12,120 nucleotides of DNA from NCBI GenBank assembly GCA_964535405.1, contig CAZHUG010000062.1, positions 1 to 12,120 of the forward strand. The letters run 5' to 3'. Under the pieces are notes generated by a model. The model was not told the origin of the DNA and did no database searches. It was given only the letters and a program-made list of their open reading frames with translations. This document shows positions 5,494-12,120 of the stretch, one piece after another. Origin of the DNA: Scatomorpha sp964535405. GTDB lineage: Bacteria; Bacillota; Clostridia; Oscillospirales; Oscillospiraceae. The position numbers were made by a program, and so were the translations under genes. Positions within the stretch are counted from its first letter, which is position 1; each line of letters starts with the position of its first letter.

Positions 5494-6048
5494 TTACTCT
5501 TCGGGCTGTGCGGGTGTCTCGTCGACGATCTCGACCTCAATGCTGTCGGCATCGTCATCGCAATCACAGCAAGTGTCCTCGCAGGCGTCCTCGACAGCAT
5601 CCGCAACACCCTCAACAGCGTCGGCAATATCCTCGACGACGGTCTCGGCGGCGGCGACGACAGTCTCAAAGTCGGCATCCTCGCAGGCGTCGTTCTGTGC
5701 CATGGCGGCCTGGAGCTCGGTGAGCTCGGCCTGCATTGCCTCCATGTTGGAGTTTGCGATAAGAACCTGATCGAACAGTCTAACATACAGCGGGTCGGGG
5801 TGGTGCTTATCTGCCAGCTCGAAGCAAAGCTTGCCAATTTCGCAATATGCTTCCTTGGCCTTCTCGTTTTCGGCGCTGATTTCGAGCTTGAGCTTTGTTA
5901 TGCGTGTGTAGGCCTTCGCCATATCGCTTGCGCCTGATGCCAGATCCTTTGCCTTATCGCTTGCAACGCCGGCAATATCCTTTGCAATGTCGGCAACGCC
6001 GGAGACGGCGTTTTTAATGGATTTCATAAAATCGTTGTAGTCGGACAT
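5494..6048 (-). CDS. acidic helical protein with Cys-rich tail, unknown function
   Basis: This 184-residue protein is not assigned to a named family. Residues 10-47 are Ala/Gly/Asp/Lys-rich with short heptad- or undecad-like periodicity (VADIAKDIAGVASDKAKDLA), suggesting an amphipathic, surface-binding or self-associating helix. Residues 48-120 read as a charged coiled coil interrupted by HHPDP (82-86), with single cysteines at 69 and 75. The tail (121-184) is strongly acidic, repeats DIADAVEGVADAVEDA, and carries cysteines at 156, 160, 161 and 163 followed by an Asp cluster. There is no signal peptide or membrane span. The ATG touches the lgt stop codon with no gap, and its GGAGG lies inside the lgt 3' end, so translation is probably coupled to lgt. 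The cysteine cluster with neighbouring aspartates could bind a metal; this is inference. Confidence 0.75.
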   Translation of the reverse strand: MSDYNDFMKSIKNAVSGVADIAKDIAGVASDKAKDLASGASDMAKAYTRITKLKLEISAENEKAKEAYCEIGKLCFELADKHHPDPLYVRLFDQVLIANSNMEAMQAELTELQAAMAQNDACEDADFETVVAAAETVVEDIADAVEGVADAVEDACEDTCCDCDDDADSIEVEIVDETPAQPEE

Positions 6049-6945
6049 TTAGTTTTCCTCCAATGTAGTAGATTCCTGATCTGCTTCCGCCGCCTGTTCT
6101 GCGGCAAGCTTTGCAGCCAGAGTTTCGGGGTGTTTGCGTTTAATGTTTATGATAAGCGCCGCAAGAGCGGCGATGGCGGTGACTGCGGCAACGAGCTGTG
6201 AGCTGCGGATGCCCGTTCCGGGGATGTACAGGCTGTCTGTTCGAAGCCCCTCGACCATGGCTCTGCCTGTGCCGTACCACAGGATGTAAAACAAGAAAAT
6301 CTGTCCATCGTACTTCCTGTGGTCTTTTTTGTACCAGAAAAAGTTTATGATCAGGAAGCCGATAAGATTCCACAGACTCTCATAAAGGAAGGTCGGGTGC
6401 ACATAAATGGTCTCCTTGCCGGGCTGGGTCAGACCCATGCGGCAGAAGATGGTCGTTTCCCTGCCGAATGCTTCACGGTTTACAAAGTTTGCCCAGCGGC
6501 CGATGACTTGACCGAGAATGAGTCCCGAGGATGCGAGATCGAGAGTCGCGCCAAAGGGGATTTTTTTAATCTTGCTCCAGACAATGGCGGTGATAGTTCC
6601 GGCGATTGTGCCGCCGAACATCGCAATGCCGCCCTCCCAGATTTTGAACACGTCCCAGAGATTGTCCTTGTATCGATCCCACTGAAAGGCCACAAAATAT
6701 ATCCTGCAGCCGATGATGGCAAGGGGCAAAACCCAGATTACGAGGTCAAAAAGGTCGTCTGATTCCATGCCGAGCTGTTTAGTTCTGCGTGAGGCGTAGA
6801 ATATTGCGGCCAAAAAAGCAATTGCCGTCACGACTCCGTAGAAATAGAAGGGGCGGCCGAACAGCTCAAAGGACGCCGGGAAATTAAGTGACAGATCGCC
6901 AAACATTGGAAAACTGATGGCTGCGTCACGCATCATAGTCTGCAT
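6049..6945 (-). CDS. lgt: prolipoprotein diacylglyceryl transferase
   Basis: Lgt is a membrane enzyme that moves diacylglyceryl from phosphatidylglycerol to the lipobox cysteine of prelipoproteins, the first step of lipoprotein maturation. The 298-residue length is typical, with about seven hydrophobic spans. Diagnostic motifs are WEGGIAMFGG (103-112), GRWANFVNREAFG (149-161), HPTFLYES (183-190) and GRAMVEGLRTDSL (227-239). The arginine R150 corresponds to the essential E. coli Arg143, and R235 to the distal arginine. At the position of E. coli His103 (HGG) there is F110; related Gram-positive enzymes commonly have Tyr there. The C-terminal extension (270-298) is Ala/Glu-rich. AAGG 6 nt before the ATG supports the first start, although M4 and M5 are alternatives. 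It lies 24 nt after the M16 gene. The lipoprotein at 267-824 is a likely substrate. Confidence 0.96.
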   Translation of the reverse strand: MQTMMRDAAISFPMFGDLSLNFPASFELFGRPFYFYGVVTAIAFLAAIFYASRRTKQLGMESDDLFDLVIWVLPLAIIGCRIYFVAFQWDRYKDNLWDVFKIWEGGIAMFGGTIAGTITAIVWSKIKKIPFGATLDLASSGLILGQVIGRWANFVNREAFGRETTIFCRMGLTQPGKETIYVHPTFLYESLWNLIGFLIINFFWYKKDHRKYDGQIFLFYILWYGTGRAMVEGLRTDSLYIPGTGIRSSQLVAAVTAIAALAALIINIKRKHPETLAAKLAAEQAAEADQESTTLEEN

Positions 6946-6969
6946 TTGTATCCTTATCCTTTTACATAT

Positions 6970-8232
6970 TTATTTTATGACCGACATCGCAAGATGCTCG
7001 GCAGTTACACACTCGCGTATGAATTTAGAACAGTCCTCAGCGCTTATTTCGCTGAGTATTGAGAAGGTGTCGAGCGGTGAATACTGGGAAAATGCAGATT
7101 CAGCAAGCGCGATGCAAAGGCCTGAAAAATCCTCCAGACTGCGAAGCTTCGAGCCGTAATAGGCTCGCTTGGCACTGTCCACTGCCTCGCTGCTAAAGCC
7201 GGTTTCAGCAACACTTTTTATCTCTGTACAGAGGCGCTCAAACACAGCCTCGGGGTCGGAGCTCTCGCCTGAGGCGATAATTGTTGCGGTGTCCGCTCCG
7301 TAATCCAGACCCGTTCCGAAGTCAGAGCGCAGAAGACCCTCGGAATACAGCCCCGTGTAAAACGCGCTGGATCTCCCCATCAGACAGCGCAGAGCAAGCT
7401 CCACTGTAATCTTCTGACGGAGTCTTTCGGCACCGGAGGCAGCGGGAAGAACCTTTGCGCCGATGATAAATTGCGGCGCGGACAGGTCGAGGATCAGCTC
7501 GGCGCGGGTTTTGACAGGGAAAACGCCCTCCGGCTCGCCAAAATCGGGCTTCGGCACAGCTGCACAATCCTTCGACAGAACCTCCAGAGCGGCGGCAACG
7601 ACATCGTCAGGATTCACATCGCCGACTACGGTGAGAACCATGTTCGACGGTGCATAGAAGGCCTTGTGGCAATCGTACAATGTCTGAGCCGTGATCTGGG
7701 CGATACTCTCGACAGTTCCTGCGACGTTATCGCGGATTGGGTGCTGTGCGTACAGGCAGTGCATCATCTCCGTGAATATGCGGAAGCCGGGATGGTCGTC
7801 ATACATGCGGATTTCCTGGGCAATGATGCCCTGCTCCTTGGCGACGCTCTCCTCGGTGAAATATGGCGTGGAGACAAAGTCGAGAAGGATGCGCAGATTC
7901 TCCAAGAAATTTACAGTGCTCTCAAAATAGTATGCGGTTATGCCCTCAGAAGTAAAGGCGTTGGGTGATGCGCCGTTTTTGGAGAGGGACTCGAACGCGT
8001 TGCCCTGCGGCGTGTCAAACATCTTATGCTCAAGAAAATGTGCAACACCCTTGGGGGTGTCGATCATTTTATCGCCCAATTCAAAGCGCCGCATCGCTCC
8101 GCCGTAATTGGTGGCGAACATGGCAAGGCTCTTGACGAAGCCGGGCTTAACGAGTACTCGAACCTGGAGCCCGTTGGGCAGGGTTTGCGAATAAAGGCGC
8201 TCACCGATATTTTCATATATTGCTTCATTCAT
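6970..8232 (-). CDS. ymfH: M16-family zinc peptidase, YmfH-like
   Basis: This 420-residue M16B metallopeptidase has the inverted zinc motif HFLEH (65-69, HxxEH). The further glutamate ligand is expected in the EQGIIAQEIRMYDD segment (133-146), probably E140. The start of the catalytic half, NGLQVRVLV (20-28), and the second homologous half with YSEGLLRSDFG fit the YmfH type. A longer frame begins at 8310, but those 26 residues overlap the upstream gene and are not family-like. The ATG at 8232 overlaps the preceding stop in ATGAATGA and has GGAGG 9 nt upstream. With its partner it should form a dimeric clam-shell peptidase. In Bacillus subtilis ymfF and ymfH neighbour each other and have been linked to EF-P 5-aminopentanol modification; whether that role applies here is inference. 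Confidence 0.92.
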   Translation of the reverse strand: MNEAIYENIGERLYSQTLPNGLQVRVLVKPGFVKSLAMFATNYGGAMRRFELGDKMIDTPKGVAHFLEHKMFDTPQGNAFESLSKNGASPNAFTSEGITAYYFESTVNFLENLRILLDFVSTPYFTEESVAKEQGIIAQEIRMYDDHPGFRIFTEMMHCLYAQHPIRDNVAGTVESIAQITAQTLYDCHKAFYAPSNMVLTVVGDVNPDDVVAAALEVLSKDCAAVPKPDFGEPEGVFPVKTRAELILDLSAPQFIIGAKVLPAASGAERLRQKITVELALRCLMGRSSAFYTGLYSEGLLRSDFGTGLDYGADTATIIASGESSDPEAVFERLCTEIKSVAETGFSSEAVDSAKRAYYGSKLRSLEDFSGLCIALAESAFSQYSPLDTFSILSEISAEDCSKFIRECVTAEHLAMSVIK

Positions 8233-9520
8233 CCTCAGGCGCCTCCGTTCCATCCATGAAATACATCGCATCACAGCAGACGCTGTTTGCAATAGCGACC
8301 ACGTCCTCAATAGTCACACCCTCTGCCGCGGCCGCCAGCTCCTCGGGGGAGGCAGCCTCGCCATCGAGATTGGAGCTCAGCCAGTACTGCTCAAGCTGAC
8401 CGGGATCGTCGTGCATGGCACGCAGGTCGCTGGAGAGTGACTTTTTGGCGTCGGACAGCTCATTTTCGCTCACCTCGCCGCGCTTTATGGCTTCGAGCTG
8501 GGCAAAGATTTCGTCTCTGGTCTCGTCGAGCTTGTCAAAGGCAATGCCGCTTGAAACCAGCATCAGGCCTTTGTGTGTGTCAACCGCGGAGCTGGCGTAG
8601 TAGCACAGTGAAAGCCGCTCGCGGACGTTGACAAAAAGCTTAGAGGTCACACTGCCGCCAAAAACGCTGTTGAAGACGCGGATTGCAGCTATATCAGGCT
8701 CCTCCATGCACTCGCCAAGTCTCCAGCCGATAGCCAGCTTGCCCTGATTCACATTGAGTTGGTCAGTAAACTGTCTGGGCTGATCCTCAAGGGCGTTCAT
8801 GCGCACATCCGTGCCGATGTCGTAGTTAATTTCGCCGCGCGGCAAGGTGAGCAGAGCCTCGCCTAATGCCGCACAGACGCGTGAAAAATCCGCAGAGCCG
8901 CAGTAGAACAGTTCAATCGGGGCTGTGGATATGAGCTCGCGGTATTGCCGCGTAAGCTTCTGATAGTGGATGGCCTCGGCAGCATCTTCGCTGCCTAAGC
9001 GCCCCGTTGCAAAAGGCTCAAAGCCGCACATTCCCTCGATAAGCCTCTGAACCGCCCAGCCGTCCTTGTTGTTTTTCTGTGCGCGTATGCGCTCGACGAG
9101 CTTTGCACGCTCACCGTTTACATAGTCGGGCAGAAGCAGACCGCCGCGGGTGTTGGGTGAGAGCAGCAGCTCCCCCAGAAGCGAGCAGGCCTGATTGAGC
9201 ATGTCCTTGCCCTGTTCCGGCAGATATTTTCCGTCCGGGAATGAAATATAAAACCCTGTGGCCTGAATTTCGCCAATTCTGCGCACCACGGGCTCCGCGA
9301 TCGTGCCGTAGAGCGATTCCAAGTGCATCGCCAGGCTCTCCATATCAGGATGGAGCGTTGTGCCGCAGCGCAGGACGCTCGGTATGACAGCGTTCATCGC
9401 GGCGGTGGAGCTATCAAGCTGCGACAACAGAGATAGACTCAGGGTTCCAGTTTTAAATTTGTCCGTGCCGATGGCAGTCAGCCATACGCCCGGAAGCAGT
9501 TCTTCGCGTCGAAAATCCAT
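8225..9520 (-). CDS. ymfF: M16-family protein without zinc motif, YmfF-like partner subunit
   Basis: This 431-residue M16-fold protein is the likely partner of the gene just downstream. No HxxEH is present anywhere. The region where it would lie reads VIPSVLRCGTT, so it should be catalytically inactive. The RERLSLCYY stretch in the second half matches the Arg/Tyr substrate-binding region of M16 partner subunits, as in the mitochondrial processing peptidase alpha/beta division of labour. Cytoplasmic location is expected, since no signal peptide is seen. AGGAGGAG lies about 6 nt before the ATG. Its last 8 nt overlap the start of the YmfH-like gene, giving tight translational coupling and hence fixed stoichiometry. 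It opens the minus-strand operon from the promoter near 9552. The symbol rests on gene order and fold, not on a search. Confidence 0.88.
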   Translation of the reverse strand: MDFRREELLPGVWLTAIGTDKFKTGTLSLSLLSQLDSSTAAMNAVIPSVLRCGTTLHPDMESLAMHLESLYGTIAEPVVRRIGEIQATGFYISFPDGKYLPEQGKDMLNQACSLLGELLLSPNTRGGLLLPDYVNGERAKLVERIRAQKNNKDGWAVQRLIEGMCGFEPFATGRLGSEDAAEAIHYQKLTRQYRELISTAPIELFYCGSADFSRVCAALGEALLTLPRGEINYDIGTDVRMNALEDQPRQFTDQLNVNQGKLAIGWRLGECMEEPDIAAIRVFNSVFGGSVTSKLFVNVRERLSLCYYASSAVDTHKGLMLVSSGIAFDKLDETRDEIFAQLEAIKRGEVSENELSDAKKSLSSDLRAMHDDPGQLEQYWLSSNLDGEAASPEELAAAAEGVTIEDVVAIANSVCCDAMYFMDGTEAPEDE

Positions 9521-9551
9521 CAGCGCTCCTCCTTGTGTTTTCTAAAGCTAC

Positions 9552-9560
9552 ATTATACCA
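9552..9560 (-). promoter_or_regulatory. extended -10 promoter of the M16-lgt operon
   Basis: On the minus strand, TGGTATAAT (TGn extension plus perfect -10, plus-strand 9552-9560) lies about 30 nt before the ribosome binding site of the YmfF-like gene. A -35-like TTGCTG (9578-9583) is 20 bp away, which is too long to be good, so the TGn element probably compensates. It falls in the 66-nt gap after the GH94 gene and lets this operon be expressed independently. Confidence 0.65.
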
Positions 9561-9586
9561 CAGACTTGCCGCTGTACCAGCAAATT

Positions 9587-12120
9587 TTATGAAATGAATG
9601 GTAAAATATTTGTAAATTCGCCATCCACCGTGACACCCGTGCGTGTGACATGGATATCGTGCTCGCGACCCTCGGCGTCTGTCCACACTGCATCCCAGCC
9701 CGCCCAGCTGTCAGGCAGTGCCGGTTCAATGGAAAGACGACCGTCTTCAAGCTTGAATCCGAGCAGCTCCTCGCAGGCGACCCTGAAAAACCAGGCTGCC
9801 GAGCCGGTATACCAGCTCCAGCCCGCCACACCATAGCGCTCCGGACAGGAATAGATATCTGCCGCGATTACATACGGTTCGGCTCCATATTCCGGGCCCT
9901 CGTGCGGCAGGCAGCTATGCAAGACTTCAAGCGCCTCGTCAACGCGATCCGCACGCAGGCAGGCCATAGCAAGCCAGATTGCGCTGTGGGTGTATTGACC
10001 GCCGTTTTCACGAAAGCCCGGGCCGTAGCTCTTGATATAGCCTGCGTGCTCGCTGCCGTCTGTGAAGGGCGGGGTAAAGAGCTTCGATACGCCGCCGGGC
10101 GTGAACAGATGCTCCAGCGCGCCCTCGAGAGCCTCCGCCTTGCGCTCGGGCTTTGCCTCGGCGCAGAGCTGAGCCCAGCTCTGGGCGATGGAGTCAATCT
10201 GACATGCGCGGGATTTATGCGAGCCGAGCGGAGCGCCGTCATCGTAGTAGCCGCGCAGATACCAGCCGCCGTCCCAGGCGCGGTCTGCCGCCCTGCCGAA
10301 GCGTATGGAGGCAGACAAAAGGTTCGCCGCGTCCTGTCTCTGCCCGGCGCGATCGAGCAGTCCGGCAAAGCGCCGCGAGCTGTGCGAGAAAAACCAGCCC
10401 AGCCAGACGCTCTCACCCTTGCCCTCTTCGCCAACTGCGTCCATGCCGTCGTTCCAGTCGCCGGAGCCGATGAATGGCAGGCCGTGCTCGCCTGTGCCGC
10501 GCCCGACAACCAGCGCCAGGGCGCGTGAAGCGTGCGTGAGGACGCTGTCGCGGTCAGTGCTCACGGCAGGTGACTCATAGCGGGACAGCTCATGCGGCTC
10601 GAGCGTTTTTGACACGAGCCATGCAGTGGTTTCTTCCAAAATTGTGCGGTCGCCGGTCTTGTCGATATACTCACAGACCGCCCATGGCAGCCAGATGAGA
10701 TCGTCTGAGCAGCGCGTACGCACGCCCTTGTCGCCGAGTTCCTGCGGGTGCCACCAGTGCATGACATCGCCCTCAAGGTACTGGTGACGGCAGGCATCGA
10801 GTATGCGTTCCCTGGCTATAGACGGAGCGACAAGGATCAAGTTCACCGCATCCTGAAGCTGATCGCGATAGCCGTATGCGCCGCCGCTCTGATAGTTTGA
10901 CGTGCGTCCCAAAAGGCGGCAGGCCATGGCTTGATACACAGCCCAGAAGTTAAGATAGCGGTTGAGCCCCTCATCAGGGGTTCTGACGCGGAGCTTTCCG
11001 CACATTCTTGCCCAGCGTATCTTTGTCGCGGCGAGCTCGGCGAGAGCCGTGTCCGGCTCTGCAAGCGCACGCAGCTCATCCGGATCGCAGCAGCCGCAGG
11101 CGATAACCGTTATGGGTGCCGCAGGCAAGACCCCGGCAAAGCAGGGGAGAAGCCCCGCGCCGGTTTCGCCGCCCGGCTCGTCCCTGAGCCATGCGGCAAG
11201 ATCACAGGTGAAGTGCGTGAAGGGCTCCGAGGATGTTGCATAGAACGCCTGCTCCGGATACGGTGAGCGGGCGTTTTTGGCGACGAGGAGTTTATCCTCC
11301 TGGCTTGTTATGACAAAGCGCGAGTCGCGGTTATCGCCGGAGAGCGTGAGCCCACAGCGCCAGAGAATATCCCCTTGTGCGCCTTCGATGATAAGCACGC
11401 GTGCGTCTGTGTCCATGGGCACAAAGGAGGTGACCTTCATATTTAATTTTTCCCAGGTGGCATATCCCGGGCCGTATTCCACGCGGCATTCACAGCCGTC
11501 CTCAGCGGCGAAAAGACTCATCCGCCCCGTGGGCATGCGGCACTCGAGCGTCTCATCGCCGGTCACGGCGCGATCGTCGCAAATCCAGCGGTTTATGCGG
11601 CACTCACGTGCGTTTTTATACCACATGCAGCCCAGGCCGCTGTCTGCGGCGAGGTAGCCGAAGTTTTTGTTAGCCAGCATGTGCGTCCAGCTTCTGCGCG
11701 GCAATTTGTCACGAACAATGAAGCTGAAAGCGCCATCCTCGTGCCAGCGGTGAGCCACATCAGCACCCTGCCTCATTGCAGGCAGAGCCGGATAAGCCCC
11801 GTGACTGACAGCTTTGCGCATGAGCATTTCAGACAATGAAAGATCGGCGGTATATGCCGCACTTGAGCGCACGGCACCGGCCTGCGAGCTGTCCGCGACG
11901 TGGACACCGCCGTTTGCGCCGTCCAGTGCCTCCAGCCCCAGCTTTGCAAGGGCGTCACTGACAGCGCGGGAGAGATGACGCATATAGTCACCGCCCTCGG
12001 CCGTGAGTATGACAAGATCCGAGCGCAGTCCGCAGGAACGCAGAAGCGCGTGCCTCGCTATAAGTGAACGCAGAGCCGGAACCTGTGAGTCACCGTCGAG
12101 CTCCGTGCAGATTATCGGCT
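9587..12120 (-). CDS. GH94-type beta-glucan synthase/phosphorylase, C-terminal part (partial)
   Basis: The frame is open to the window edge: the first visible ATG (11983) is preceded in frame by 45 further sense codons, so the true start is outside and 843 residues are seen. The content fits GH94 (old GT36), which covers cyclic beta-1,2-glucan synthase C-termini and beta-1,2-oligoglucan or cellobiose-type phosphorylases. A beta-sandwich (residues 60-310 counted from the 11983 ATG) precedes an (alpha/alpha)6 barrel. The barrel shows GRTSNYQSGGAYGYRDQLQD (359-378), MHWWHPQELGDKGVRTRCSDD (408-428) and GDWNDGM (508-514). The catalytic acid lies in the last of these. No transmembrane span is visible. 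An N-terminal glycosyltransferase domain, as in NdvB, would lie beyond the edge. Without it, synthase and phosphorylase cannot be told apart. Confidence 0.88.
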   Translation of the reverse strand, partial: PIICTELDGDSQVPALRSLIARHALLRSCGLRSDLVILTAEGGDYMRHLSRAVSDALAKLGLEALDGANGGVHVADSSQAGAVRSSAAYTADLSLSEMLMRKAVSHGAYPALPAMRQGADVAHRWHEDGAFSFIVRDKLPRRSWTHMLANKNFGYLAADSGLGCMWYKNARECRINRWICDDRAVTGDETLECRMPTGRMSLFAAEDGCECRVEYGPGYATWEKLNMKVTSFVPMDTDARVLIIEGAQGDILWRCGLTLSGDNRDSRFVITSQEDKLLVAKNARSPYPEQAFYATSSEPFTHFTCDLAAWLRDEPGGETGAGLLPCFAGVLPAAPITVIACGCCDPDELRALAEPDTALAELAATKIRWARMCGKLRVRTPDEGLNRYLNFWAVYQAMACRLLGRTSNYQSGGAYGYRDQLQDAVNLILVAPSIARERILDACRHQYLEGDVMHWWHPQELGDKGVRTRCSDDLIWLPWAVCEYIDKTGDRTILEETTAWLVSKTLEPHELSRYESPAVSTDRDSVLTHASRALALVVGRGTGEHGLPFIGSGDWNDGMDAVGEEGKGESVWLGWFFSHSSRRFAGLLDRAGQRQDAANLLSASIRFGRAADRAWDGGWYLRGYYDDGAPLGSHKSRACQIDSIAQSWAQLCAEAKPERKAEALEGALEHLFTPGGVSKLFTPPFTDGSEHAGYIKSYGPGFRENGGQYTHSAIWLAMACLRADRVDEALEVLHSCLPHEGPEYGAEPYVIAADIYSCPERYGVAGWSWYTGSAAWFFRVACEELLGFKLEDGRLSIEPALPDSWAGWDAVWTDAEGREHDIHVTRTGVTVDGEFTNILPFIS

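Noticed and set aside
8233..8310. Earlier start for the YmfH-like gene
   Set aside because: The 26 extra residues lie within the upstream gene's coding sequence. The ATG at 8232 has a GGAGG and the ATGAATGA overlap typical of coupled genes.
9650..10528. Open frame of 292 codons on the plus strand opposite the GH94 gene
   Set aside because: It is antisense to a clearly coding GH94 frame with intact motifs. Its translation has no recognisable domain, and GC-rich third positions readily create such shadows.
1..12120. CRISPR arrays, tRNA genes, insertion sequences, attachment sites
   Set aside because: No spaced direct repeats, cloverleaf with T-arm consensus, transposase frames or long terminal inverted repeats were visible on reading both strands.

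Overview
The window reads as chromosomal DNA of a Gram-positive, probably spore-forming member of the Clostridia (Oscillospiraceae-like). The evidence is the lipoprotein-alr-mazF gene order, which parallels Bacillus ydcC-alr-ndoA; strong GGAGG-type ribosome binding sites; a lipobox protein together with Lgt; a YmfF/YmfH-type M16 peptidase pair; and moderately GC-rich codons. No tRNA, rRNA, CRISPR array, insertion sequence or phage gene was seen. The family-level taxonomic guess is inference.

Left block, plus strand (1-5439). A near-consensus sigma-A promoter (59-87) opens a structured leader of about 170 nt. Seven genes follow: a small lipoprotein, alanine racemase (alr), a MazF/EndoA endoribonuclease with no MazE gene beside it, a secreted or membrane-anchored protein, a two-part protein with a Pro/Glu linker, pyrimidine-nucleoside phosphorylase (pdp), and an XRE-type regulator. 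A strong hairpin terminator lies between the fourth and fifth genes, and a long bidirectional terminator (5395-5439) closes the block. The first part concerns the cell envelope and growth control (D-alanine supply, lipoprotein, mRNA interferase). The second part holds a nucleoside salvage enzyme and a regulator.

Right block, minus strand (5456-9557). It is transcribed toward the left block from a promoter with an extended -10 element near 9552-9560. The order is a YmfF-like M16 protein without the zinc motif, a YmfH-like M16 protein with HxxEH, lgt (prolipoprotein diacylglyceryl transferase), and an acidic helical protein with a Cys-rich tail. These genes overlap, abut or lie within 24 nt of each other, so they very likely form one operon. 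It ends in its own hairpin at 5456-5488.

Far right, minus strand (9587-12120 and beyond). This is the C-terminal 843 residues of a GH94/GH36-type carbohydrate-active protein of the beta-1,2-glucan synthase/phosphorylase class. Its reading frame is open to the window edge, so the N-terminus lies outside.

The observations most worth a second look are the MazF toxin standing where the MazE-MazF pair is expected, with a structured 123-nt spacer in place of an antitoxin gene; and the leader RNA at the head of that operon, which can form mutually exclusive folds and can pair with the first gene's Shine-Dalgarno sequence. No stretch longer than 300 bases lacks a gene. The longest non-coding stretch is 1-266.
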